From: Microcaldota archaeon
GTDB taxonomy: Archaea; Micrarchaeota; Micrarchaeia; Anstonellales; Bilamarchaeaceae
Reading direction: 5' to 3'
Length of the DNA: 11,446 bases
NCBI GenBank assembly: GCA_023247345.1
Contig: JAHFGR010000025.1
Coordinates: forward strand, 1-11,446
Each line of letters begins with the position of its first letter. Within the stretch, counting starts at the first letter, position 1. The notes under the pieces are model-generated. The model did no database searches. It saw nothing but the letters and a program-made list of their open reading frames with translations, and was not told the DNA's origin. Of this stretch, positions 1 through 5,657 are shown piece after piece. Made by a program: the position numbers and the translations under genes.

Positions 1-665
1 ATTATAACGCCAACATCGAAAGTTTAATAGAAGCAATCGAAAATACTATCCAGACTCCGAAAAGACAGCAGGATGCAAAACTTAAGATGTTCATATCTCG
101 TTCTTTTGATATTAATAAACCCGGTACTGCAGTGCAGGATTTAAAAGGCGGCGTTATAGGTGGCAGTATAGTTAACGGATTACTGAAAGTAGGCGATGAA
201 ATAGAAATAAAGCCCGGTATTGCAAGAAAAGAAGGAGAGCTGCCGTCTCCGTTAAAATGCAAAGTTAAATCATTAAGAGAAGAAGATGAAGACTTAAAGC
301 AGGCAAGCGCTGGTGGTTTAATCGCAGTAGGTACGTCTATTGATCCCGCCTTGTCCAAATCCGATTCTCTAGTTGGTTCTATGGTTGGTCATCCCGGCGA
401 GTTGCCAGACGTTGTCAATGTACTTAAGATAAAATACGAGATGATAAAAAGAAAAGATATCGATAATCCACCGTTAAAGGATAGCGAGTTACTTGCGATA
501 AATTTAAATACAGCAACAACTATCGGCGTAATAACAGGTCTTGCAAAAGGAATTGCAACTGTTAAGCTGAAAAAACCGCTCTTATACGATAAAACTGGGC
601 GCGTTGCTTTGAGCAGAAAAGTCGGCCAGCGCTGGCGATTAGCTGGGTGGGGAAGTTTAGTTTAG
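1..665 (+). CDS. eif2g: Translation initiation factor 2 subunit gamma (aIF2-gamma), C-terminal part
   Basis: Gamma subunit of the archaeal initiation factor that carries Met-tRNAi to the ribosome as a GTP complex. The frame is open from base 3, so the N-terminal GTPase domain lies outside the window. What remains begins with YNANIESLIEAIE, the usual end of the G domain, and continues through domains II and III. Family signatures seen are FISRSFDINKPGT, LKGGVIGGSI, VGDEIEIKPGI, GTSIDPALSKSD, LVGSMVGHPGELP and the terminal SRKVGQRWRLAGWG. These match the family closely and the C terminus is complete, ending in TAG. The first Met in frame (base 87) is internal and not a start. It is probably a cytosolic essential gene. 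No partner subunit is visible in the window. Identification is very secure. Confidence 0.96.
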   Translation, partial: YNANIESLIEAIENTIQTPKRQQDAKLKMFISRSFDINKPGTAVQDLKGGVIGGSIVNGLLKVGDEIEIKPGIARKEGELPSPLKCKVKSLREEDEDLKQASAGGLIAVGTSIDPALSKSDSLVGSMVGHPGELPDVVNVLKIKYEMIKRKDIDNPPLKDSELLAINLNTATTIGVITGLAKGIATVKLKKPLLYDKTGRVALSRKVGQRWRLAGWGSLV

Positions 666-741
666 TGCTGTTGGTTTTTAAAAAGTTGCATTATAATTTC
701 TATTTCTAATGACTGGTTAGTTTTTATTAAAAGATCAGTTT
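666..741. other. AT-rich spacer after aIF2-gamma, possible tRNA promoter
   Basis: There is no reading frame of note. The spacer contains several A/T stretches that could serve as archaeal TATA boxes (TTTTTAAAAAG near 675, ATTATAATTTC near 690, TTTTTATTAAAAG at 721-733). The last would place a transcript start near 748-752, just inside the closing stem of the hairpin array, so the array could be the 5' leader of the tRNA precursor. This promoter assignment is inference only. Confidence 0.35.
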
Positions 742-871
742 TTGATGATACCCTCCCAATTTTTCCATTGGAAAAATGGGCATCTTTTTCCTGAGAGGAA
801 AAAGCTTTGACGCGTTCGCGTCAAATTTTGTCAACAAGGTTGACAAAGCTTGTTTACTAAAAAGGTATCAA
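742..871 (+). repeat. Four back-to-back hairpins inside a closing stem, abutting a tRNA
   Basis: Four near-perfect inverted repeats stand almost without gaps. H1 at 755-780 has arms ATTTTTCC/GGAAAAAT plus CCC/GGG, with loop ATT. H2 at 784-804 is CTTTTTCCT/AGGAAAAAG, 9 bp, loop GAG. H3 at 806-825 is TTTGACGCG/CGCGTCAAA. H4 at 827-847 is TTTGTCAAC/GTTGACAAA, 9 bp, loop AAG. The spacers between them are 3, 1 and 1 bases. The flanks also pair: GATACC (747-752) with GGTATC (864-869), or TTGAT+ACC with GGT+ATCAA leaving GAT bulged. The whole could fold as one multibranched element ending exactly at the first base of the tRNA. It is not a known RNA family that I recognise. It could be a structured pre-tRNA leader, a small noncoding RNA, a cruciform-forming DNA element or remnants of hairpin insertions. 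Confidence 0.7.
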
Positions 872-997
872 GCCGGGATCGCCTAGTCCGGTAGGGCGGC
901 AGGTTGCTAACCTGTTGCGGGTAACCGTTCCTGAGTTCAATTGAAGCTTTCTTTTGTAAAGAAAGCTTCAGCAAAGAAACAAATCTCAGTCCCGGCG
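872..997 (+). tRNA. tRNA-Ser(GCU) with a 42-base insert in the T loop
   Basis: The cloverleaf can be drawn completely. Acceptor stem: GCCGGGA (872-878) with TCCCGGC (990-996), then discriminator G997, which is usual for serine. D stem: GCCT/GGGC (881-884/894-897), with GG in the loop. Anticodon stem: GCAGG/CCTGT, loop TTGCTAA, so anticodon GCT is at 906-908. A long variable arm (916-930) contains GCGG/CCGT, as expected for serine. T stem: CTGAG (931-935) with CTCAG (985-989). The T loop starts as TTCAA (936-940), but AT of a normal TTCAAAT appears only at 983-984, so 42 bases interrupt it. Removing them gives an 84-base tRNA. No CCA is encoded. The gene is either intron-bearing or disrupted. 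Confidence 0.88.
941..982 (+). other. Putative noncanonical intron or hairpin insertion in tRNA-Ser T loop
   Basis: The segment contains a perfect 11-bp hairpin, GAAGCTTTCTT (943-953) with AAGAAAGCTTC (959-969), loop TTGTA, extendable by T942-A970 and T941-G971, followed by CAAAGAAACAA. CAA occurs at both borders (938-940 and 980-982), so the junction could lie anywhere between tRNA positions 55/56 and 58/59. Archaeal T-loop introns are known, but they are cut at a bulge-helix-bulge fold, and I could not build one here with any register. It resembles the hairpins just upstream of the tRNA in style. Confidence 0.6.
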
Positions 998-1004
998 TTT
1001 TTTT
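998..1004 (+). terminator. T7 terminator after tRNA-Ser
   Basis: A run of seven T directly follows the discriminator base, as expected for archaeal RNA polymerase termination after a tRNA. A weak GTTTTT/AAAAAC inverted repeat (997-1014) overlaps it. Confidence 0.7.
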
Positions 1005-1033
1005 CCTGAAAAACACCAATGGTATTTCCTTAA

Positions 1034-1183
1034 AATAGGTTTAAGTCAAGGAAGAACGAGAATCAACACCTAGTAAAACTCAAGCCAAAGGCAGAAAAAC
1101 TAAAGAAGCACTTAAAAGCAGCAAAAGAAGACAAACAAAGTTTAGTAAGGTTAAAACAATTAGAATCACAGATTGCGGCTTAG
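1034..1183 (+). pseudogene. Start-less reading frame, possible remnant of ribosomal protein S15
   Basis: About 49 sense codons lie between TAA (1031-1033) and TAG (1181-1183), with no ATG, GTG or TTG in frame. An in-frame ATG lies at 1019 before the stop. The product is lysine-rich and helical. Its part AEKLKKHLKAAKED followed by LKQLESQI resembles, with matching spacing, the archaeal S15 C-terminal motif of the type LRKHLExNKKD...LQLIESKI. The stop overlaps the stop of the winged-helix gene on the other strand. This may be a decayed gene end, or chance similarity of a coiled-coil-like sequence. Confidence is low and no function is claimed. Confidence 0.25.
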
Positions 1184-1527
1184 CGCCTAGTTTTCGCAAG
1201 CATTTTCTTTTCTTCTATTTCTTCATTAGCTGCTGCTGAGCTTAATTTGAAATTTAATTCTAGCAATTCCTTTACTTTAGGATTTGTCTTATTCAGTTTA
1301 TACATCTCTGCTCTTCCAACTATTCTGGTTTTTACTAAAAATCTGTCTCTTATAAGTTTATCCCATATAGGCACTACTGTAATTCTCGAAACATCTGTTT
1401 CTGCAGCTACCTGTGATTTAGAGTAATCAAATTCACTAAAGGTTAGAAAGAAATCAAGGACCCTAATCTTTGGTGAGTTTCCAAATGTCTCAACAAATAT
1501 TGTGTTTGTTTTTTCCATATTAATCAT
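1180..1527 (-). CDS. Winged-helix DNA-binding regulator, small archaeal type
   Basis: A 115-residue protein with a winged helix-turn-helix in its first 95 residues. The opening FGNSPKIRVLDFFL is a helix often seen in archaeal regulators of this kind. Residues 34-46 (DYSKSQVAAETDV) form the first HTH helix and turn, SRITVVPIWDKL (47-58) is the recognition helix, and residues 62-78 ending in GRAEMYKLNK form the wing. A charged helical tail follows. It is a predicted cytosolic transcription factor with unknown ligand and targets. The start at 1527 lies directly next to three 13-bp repeats, which suggests autoregulation. A second Met three codons downstream is an alternative start. No Shine-Dalgarno sequence is visible. 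The gene diverges from the small protein at 1650. A toxin-antitoxin-like role is conceivable for such a pair but unsupported. Confidence 0.85.
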   Translation of the reverse strand: MINMEKTNTIFVETFGNSPKIRVLDFFLTFSEFDYSKSQVAAETDVSRITVVPIWDKLIRDRFLVKTRIVGRAEMYKLNKTNPKVKELLELNFKLSSAAANEEIEEKKMLAKTRR

Positions 1528-1529
1528 GT

Positions 1530-1568
1530 TGTATACAGTTGTTATATACTGTTGTTATGTACTGCTGT
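1530..1568. repeat. Three tandem 13-bp repeats, likely operators
   Basis: The units are TGTATACAGTTGT (1530-1542), TATATACTGTTGT (1543-1555) and TATGTACTGCTGT (1556-1568). The shared core is TRTACWG or TATACWGT. They lie immediately upstream of the winged-helix gene start, within its probable leader. Confidence 0.75.
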
Positions 1569-1579
1569 TAATAACATAA

Positions 1580-1592
1580 ATATACAGTATAT
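1580..1592. promoter_or_regulatory. 13-bp palindrome carrying the same core as the tandem repeats
   Basis: ATATAC-A-GTATAT is a perfect palindrome with one central base and contains the TATACAGT core of the adjacent repeats. It lies against the TATA-like stretch at 1590-1601, so a bound regulator could block promoter access. Operator function is inferred. Confidence 0.55.
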
Positions 1593-1601
1593 ATTTAAAT
1601 A
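1590..1601 (-). promoter_or_regulatory. TATA-like box for the winged-helix gene
   Basis: TATATTTAAATA is nearly symmetric and lies about 65 bases before the minus-strand start at 1527, which would give a leader of roughly 40 bases containing the repeats. It could also serve the plus-strand gene. Confidence 0.45.
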
Positions 1602-1616
1602 TTTATGCATTTAATG

Positions 1617-1627
1617 TATAATAAATA
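1617..1627 (+). promoter_or_regulatory. TATA-like box for the 87-residue protein gene
   Basis: TATAATAAATA is centred about 28 bases before the ATG at 1650, the spacing expected for a leaderless archaeal transcript. The sequence before the ATG (AAAAAGGCGCCGAA) has no strong Shine-Dalgarno. Confidence 0.5.
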
Positions 1628-1649
1628 AACATTGTAAAAAGGCGCCGAA

Positions 1650-1913
1650 ATGAAACCAAATGAAAAAATATCCAATGAGATCCATAAGGTTTTGCTTAAG
1701 AAACTGTATAACTTAGGTTGTTGGGGCAAGGGGCACGTTTCAGAAAGTAATTTACCTAAAGGTTTTCCGCCTCACTTACGTGGTTTTGTTATTGATGTCG
1801 CCTATGAATTAAGAAAACAAGAATTTTTGGTAATGCGTCCTTCCGGCCATGATAGGCAATGGTATCTTAATTTCGCAAAAAGACAAGAAATCGAATATAT
1901 AATAAGAGATTAA
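1650..1913 (+). CDS. Small uncharacterised protein, winged-helix-like
   Basis: An 87-residue basic protein. The pattern is helix (KISNEIHKVLLKKLYNLG), the segment CWGKGHVSESNLPKGFPPHLRG (residues 24-45), helix (VIDVAYELRKQEFL) and a short strand-turn-strand with RPSGHDRQWYLN. That order of helices and a basic hairpin is compatible with a winged-helix nucleic-acid binder. The LPKGFPPHLRG segment looks like a conserved family motif that I have an impression of from small archaeal proteins, but I cannot name the family. There are no membrane segments or cysteine pairs. It is divergent from the winged-helix regulator and may share its control region. It ends 8 bases before the convergent metallo-hydrolase gene. 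Confidence 0.75.
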   Translation: MKPNEKISNEIHKVLLKKLYNLGCWGKGHVSESNLPKGFPPHLRGFVIDVAYELRKQEFLVMRPSGHDRQWYLNFAKRQEIEYIIRD

Positions 1914-1921
1914 TGTTAACT

Positions 1922-2542
1922 CTATTTAAATTTCTTCAACCATTCTAATTCCTTTTCGATAGTTGTTTCCTTGCCATGGCCAGGATAAATTTTTGTTCCT
2001 GTTGGAAAATCAGCAAGCCTTGCTAGAGTTTTTTTCATTTTGTCTGCATCGCTTCCTGGCAGATCTACTCGTCCGTATGTTCCAGCAAATAAAGTATCTC
2101 CTGTAAACATTATTCCATGCTTATTTGAATATAAGCAAATACTGCCTTCTGTATGTCCGGGTGTATGCATTACAGTTAATTGTTCTTGTCCGAATTTTAT
2201 TAAATCCGTTTCTCTTAGTTCTGCATTAACTGTTGTTCTTTCGAACTTTCCGTTATTCATTTTCTCCGACATGTCATCTTTTTCATAATATGGCACATCT
2301 TTTTTATGCATCATAACTGCAGCATTCATTGACTTTTTGATTTTTGCATTTTCAAAGACATGGTCAAAATGATAATGCGTATTTACAATTCCGCGTATAT
2401 TTAAATTTTTTTCAATTGTGAATTCCAAGAGTTTATCACTGCCTTGCGCTGGGTCAATGACTATTGCTTCATTGGTTTTTTCATCCCAAACTAGGTACGC
2501 ATTATTGTTTAATGGTGGAACAACAAATTTTTCAAATTTCAT
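1922..2542 (-). CDS. Metallo-beta-lactamase-fold hydrolase, glyoxalase II-like
   Basis: A 206-residue cytosolic hydrolase of the metallo-beta-lactamase fold. It has the full metal-binding set: THYHFDH (residues 55-61), HTPGHTEGS with H130, FTGDTLF with D149, and YPGHG with H189. Length and motif order fit the glyoxalase II-like subgroup (YcbL or GloB type without the long C-terminal substrate domain), which hydrolyse thioesters such as hydroxyacyl-glutathione. The true substrate in an archaeon, which may lack glutathione, is unknown. It is last in a three-gene minus-strand operon. The start at 2542 is preceded by AAGGTGAT, a good Shine-Dalgarno lying just after the stop of the dehydrogenase gene. 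The 12-base spacing implies co-transcription and translational coupling. The neighbouring aldehyde dehydrogenase hints at aldehyde or acyl chemistry. Confidence 0.93.
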   Translation of the reverse strand: MKFEKFVVPPLNNNAYLVWDEKTNEAIVIDPAQGSDKLLEFTIEKNLNIRGIVNTHYHFDHVFENAKIKKSMNAAVMMHKKDVPYYEKDDMSEKMNNGKFERTTVNAELRETDLIKFGQEQLTVMHTPGHTEGSICLYSNKHGIMFTGDTLFAGTYGRVDLPGSDADKMKKTLARLADFPTGTKIYPGHGKETTIEKELEWLKKFK

Positions 2543-2554
2543 TTTAAATCACCT

Positions 2555-4138
2555 TTAATCAAATTCAGTTATACTTTTCTCTTGCAAATATAAATAAAGA
2601 TAATTCGGTCCGCCTGCCTTGCTATCAGTACCGCTCATATTAAATCCGCCAAATGGCTGCCTTCCAACGTATGCACCAGTACTTGCGCCAGTTTCTTTAT
2701 TTATATAAAAGTTTCCTGCATGAAACTTGCGCATTGCCATTTCTTTGCGTTTTGGATCTTTTGTAAACAATCCGCCAGTTAATCCATAATCGCTGCTTCG
2801 CTGGCGGGCTAGTGCTTCTTCGAAACTATTGATTTTATCAACAACTAATACTGGTCCGAATATTTCTTCGCGCACAATTTTAGCATCTTCCCTGGCATTC
2901 GTAACAATCGTTGGTTTTATGAAATATCCTTTAGCATATTTGCCTTCGCTCAGGCGTTCACCGCCAATAATTATTTTTCCTTCTTTTTTTGCAATCTCTA
3001 AGTATTTTTGCACCTTTTGCATTTGCTCTTCACTCGCAAGCGGGCCAGTAAAATTATCCGCATCAGTTCCTTCTCCGATTTTCAATTTCTCAGTTTCTTC
3101 TTTTAGTTTTTTAATAAAAGGCTCGTAAATTTTTTTATCAACTAACGCAACGCTGCACGCACTGCATTTCTGTCCGCTATATCCAAATGCAGAACGCATA
3201 ACACCTCGTGCAGCTTTATCAATATCCGCATCTTCGCAAACTATTACATGATTTTTACCGCCAGTTTCAAGTATCATTCTTTTAAACCAATGTTGGCCAG
3301 TTGCGAAGCGAGCTGCTTTCTCATAAATATCTTTTCCAACTGCAGTTGATCCAGTAAATGAAATAAATCTGGTTTTTGGATGTTCGACTAAATAATTGCC
3401 TATTTCGCTGCTCGCGCCCGGTAAATAATTTGCTACGCCAGGAGCAAAGCCAGCTTGTTCTAAAATTTCAAAAACATGATACGCCATTATCGGAGTAACA
3501 CTTGATGGCTTGACAACCACGGTATTGCCTGTGACAAGCGCAGCAGTAGCCATACCTGCTAAAATAGCAAAGGGAAAATTCCACGGAGCGATAATCACAC
3601 CAATGCCAAGTGGAATATAAAGAAGTTTGTTTTTTTCGCCTTGCACATGCACGAGCTGAGCAGGTTGCGAACCTATTTCATTCATTCTGCGCGCATAATA
3701 ATCCATGAAGTCTATTCCTTCAGCAACTTCAGCAACAGCTTCGCGAATACTTTTTCCATTCTCTTTGCTTAGCCATATGCTTAATTCAAGTTTGCGCTCA
3801 CGTGCGAGCTGCGCTGCTTTTAGCAATTTTGCTGCGCATTCGTAATACGGAACATCCTGCCAGGTTTCAAATGCATGCTCTGCTGATTTAATTGCAAGTT
3901 CTGCATGTTCTTTTGTTGCTAGATGCGCGTTGCCAATTTTTTCATCAGTATTTGCAGGATTTTTTATTGTTTGCGTTTCGCCTTCGAATAATTTTTTACC
4001 ATTAATAATTAGCGGATATGTTTTTCCAAGTCGTTTATTTACTCCCTCCATAGCTTTGCGAAGGGCTTCTTGATTTTCAACGAGCGAGAAATCAATGTAA
4101 GGTTCGTTCTTAAAGTCGGAAAGCATAGGTAAATCCAT
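2555..4138 (-). CDS. rocA: L-glutamate gamma-semialdehyde (1-pyrroline-5-carboxylate) dehydrogenase, RocA type
   Basis: A 527-residue NAD(P)-dependent aldehyde dehydrogenase, predicted to oxidise glutamate semialdehyde (from P5C) to glutamate in proline or arginine catabolism. Visible motifs are PWNFP (185-189), VVKPS with K210, FTGST (261-265), the catalytic base E291 in LETGGKN and the nucleophile C325 in GQKCSACS. EEIFGPV (424-430) and the C-terminal FGGFNMSGTDSKAGGPNYL are present too. This C-terminal stretch and the total length are typical of the RocA/PruA group rather than generic aldehyde dehydrogenases. No proline dehydrogenase is in the window. The gene starts 4 bases after the carbonic-anhydrase-like gene, whose stop region contains GTGATC. 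A second Met at residue 5 (MLSDFKNEPYIDF) is an equally plausible start. Function at family level is secure; the substrate is inferred. Confidence 0.93.
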   Translation of the reverse strand: MDLPMLSDFKNEPYIDFSLVENQEALRKAMEGVNKRLGKTYPLIINGKKLFEGETQTIKNPANTDEKIGNAHLATKEHAELAIKSAEHAFETWQDVPYYECAAKLLKAAQLARERKLELSIWLSKENGKSIREAVAEVAEGIDFMDYYARRMNEIGSQPAQLVHVQGEKNKLLYIPLGIGVIIAPWNFPFAILAGMATAALVTGNTVVVKPSSVTPIMAYHVFEILEQAGFAPGVANYLPGASSEIGNYLVEHPKTRFISFTGSTAVGKDIYEKAARFATGQHWFKRMILETGGKNHVIVCEDADIDKAARGVMRSAFGYSGQKCSACSVALVDKKIYEPFIKKLKEETEKLKIGEGTDADNFTGPLASEEQMQKVQKYLEIAKKEGKIIIGGERLSEGKYAKGYFIKPTIVTNAREDAKIVREEIFGPVLVVDKINSFEEALARQRSSDYGLTGGLFTKDPKRKEMAMRKFHAGNFYINKETGASTGAYVGRQPFGGFNMSGTDSKAGGPNYLYLYLQEKSITEFD

Positions 4139-4142
4139 AAGA

Positions 4143-5510
4143 TCACGAAACTACGCTAACCGCATGTGTTTGCGGATCGTATTGCATAATTGTAATCATG
4201 GCTCCATTTTTTGTTTTATCTCTAATTATTTTACTTGCCTTTAACATTTTTTGTTTTAGCTCTTCAGCTGTTTCAGGATTCGAATGTGTAATAACAATAT
4301 GTGGCGCATCCTTTACTCCATTTACCTTAAGCAAAGCGTATTCGATACTTGCTATTGCTTCAGTTGATAATCCTTTACCAAAAGCACTTACAGCAAACAG
4401 CTCGTTTAATCTTGCATTGAAAAGCATACGTGAATTACTAAATCTTCCTAAATCAAACGGATCGCTGACAACTATTGCATGCGAGTATTGCGATGCTAGC
4501 GCATAATGATTGTCATTTGCATATTTTAAACGAGAAATGCCGCTCGCGCGCAAGCTTGTTACGAGTGGCGGCTCAGTTCCATCTTTTAAATAAGTAAGCA
4601 GCTTGTCCTCGCCATTTGTAAAATCAAACAGGCATGGCACTACTTGTAATCTTTTCTTAAATACTATCGGATGTTCTGCTAAGCGCATTGCTTGGTTAAT
4701 GGCGTTTGCCTGATAGTCATCTTTAGCTTGCGGTGTTGTATGTCTTCTATCGACTGCTTCAACTAGCATGTCAACATGCCCGCTTACTTTTCCAACATAA
4801 TGACCAGCATGCGCGTTTGCATCTACTGCACCGCACTTTGAATGTCCGACTACTATTAATTCTCCGCCTTGTTTTAATTTTCTTAATGCAGTATCAAGCT
4901 GTGTCTTTGCAACGGCATCTTTTGGATCATATAAATTTCCAGCAACTTGTATAAATAGAATATCGTTATCAACAAAATCTCGAAATAAACTCGGATCATC
5001 GCGTGCGTCAGAGCATATCAGGACAACTGCATCATATTCTTGAACTGCCTTTACTGGTTCATGATGGTGCTGATATCTTTCAGTTTCTATGCGAAATTCC
5101 ATGTTACCTTCAGTTAACTGTTCTTTTGACTCCTTTAATGTAAGAGCAACTTGACTAGTTATTTTAGATTGTAACATTCTTACTTCTATCAAAGAATCCA
5201 CCCCTCTAAATCTTCTTTCCTTCCGTTCTTCACGAGTTTCTCTTGGTTGTATCTGCCCTGCTCTTGCGTGAGCTAAACCAGCAATAGACAAAATCATTTT
5301 TTCTGCGTCTTCTAAAGCTTTTTGTTGAGCCTTACTATTACGTTTTTGTTTTTTTATATGTTTATGCAATTCGTACAGTGTCTTTTCCGGGTCAAGGATT
5401 TTTGGAGGCAAGATGCCTTGCAATTCTTCTAATCCATCTTCTAATTTATCCAAGAATTCAGGTTGTAAGTTCCCTATTTTTAATTTTTTTAGTAAAGATT
5501 CGTCGATCAT
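4143..5510 (-). CDS. Large two-domain beta-carbonic-anhydrase-like protein (first of a pair)
   Basis: A 455-residue protein. Residues 1-130 are helical and charged, unlike ordinary carbonic anhydrases. A beta-carbonic-anhydrase domain follows: LTEGNMEFR near 132-140 (the family's GNxRF), CSDAR at 166-170 (zinc Cys and the Asp-Arg pair) and GHSKCGAV with H223 and C226. All zinc-site residues are present, so reversible CO2 hydration or a related reaction is possible. The last 110 residues repeat the fold pattern (AIVVSDPFDLGRF; later SIEYALLK then HIVITHSNP), but without the cysteines. I chose the Met at 5510: it has GGTG just upstream and a TATA box at 5549-5556. A Met at 5570 is also in frame but would put that TATA box inside the gene. 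It heads the operon with the dehydrogenase and metallo-hydrolase. Enzyme activity is unproven. Confidence 0.82.
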   Translation of the reverse strand: MIDESLLKKLKIGNLQPEFLDKLEDGLEELQGILPPKILDPEKTLYELHKHIKKQKRNSKAQQKALEDAEKMILSIAGLAHARAGQIQPRETREERKERRFRGVDSLIEVRMLQSKITSQVALTLKESKEQLTEGNMEFRIETERYQHHHEPVKAVQEYDAVVLICSDARDDPSLFRDFVDNDILFIQVAGNLYDPKDAVAKTQLDTALRKLKQGGELIVVGHSKCGAVDANAHAGHYVGKVSGHVDMLVEAVDRRHTTPQAKDDYQANAINQAMRLAEHPIVFKKRLQVVPCLFDFTNGEDKLLTYLKDGTEPPLVTSLRASGISRLKYANDNHYALASQYSHAIVVSDPFDLGRFSNSRMLFNARLNELFAVSAFGKGLSTEAIASIEYALLKVNGVKDAPHIVITHSNPETAEELKQKMLKASKIIRDKTKNGAMITIMQYDPQTHAVSVVS

Positions 5511-5548
5511 AAAGACACCAGAAGTAGTATAACTTCTTTTGAAACACA

Positions 5549-5556
5549 TATTTAAA
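5549..5556 (-). promoter_or_regulatory. TATA box of the carbonic-anhydrase-like operon
   Basis: On the minus strand this reads TTTAAATA, about 40 bases before the chosen ATG at 5510. Transcription starting about 25 bases downstream would leave a short leader with GGTG near the start codon. Confidence 0.6.
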
Positions 5557-5609
5557 AACCTAAGCCGCATACATGTTATTATTTATTTTAACAGTTAGAG
5601 TCATATAGG

Positions 5610-5617
5610 TTTTTAAA
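5610..5617 (+). promoter_or_regulatory. TATA box of the second carbonic-anhydrase-like gene
   Basis: TTTTTAAA lies about 45 bases before the ATG at 5658. A Shine-Dalgarno GGTGA (5649-5653) precedes the ATG. The two divergent carbonic-anhydrase-like promoters sit about 55 bases apart and may be co-regulated. Confidence 0.55.
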
Positions 5618-5657
5618 CACTTTTAGACACAATGGTATATAAGTAAATGGTGAAAAA

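Noticed and set aside
742..871. Transposon or insertion sequence
   Set aside because: There is no transposase frame, no terminal inverted repeats beyond the 6-8 bp closing stem and no clear target duplication.
831..1019. Minus-strand 62-codon frame across the tRNA
   Set aside because: It lies antisense to the tRNA and hairpins and shows no protein-like composition.
1530..1592. CRISPR array
   Set aside because: The repeats are only 13 bp, directly adjoining with no spacers, and sit between two divergent genes at a promoter.
5511..5570. Longer start (Met at 5570) for the first carbonic-anhydrase-like gene
   Set aside because: It would place the TATA box inside the coding region; the added 20 residues (MRLRFLNMCFKRSYTTSGVF) look non-family and the internal Met at 5510 has GGTG at good distance.
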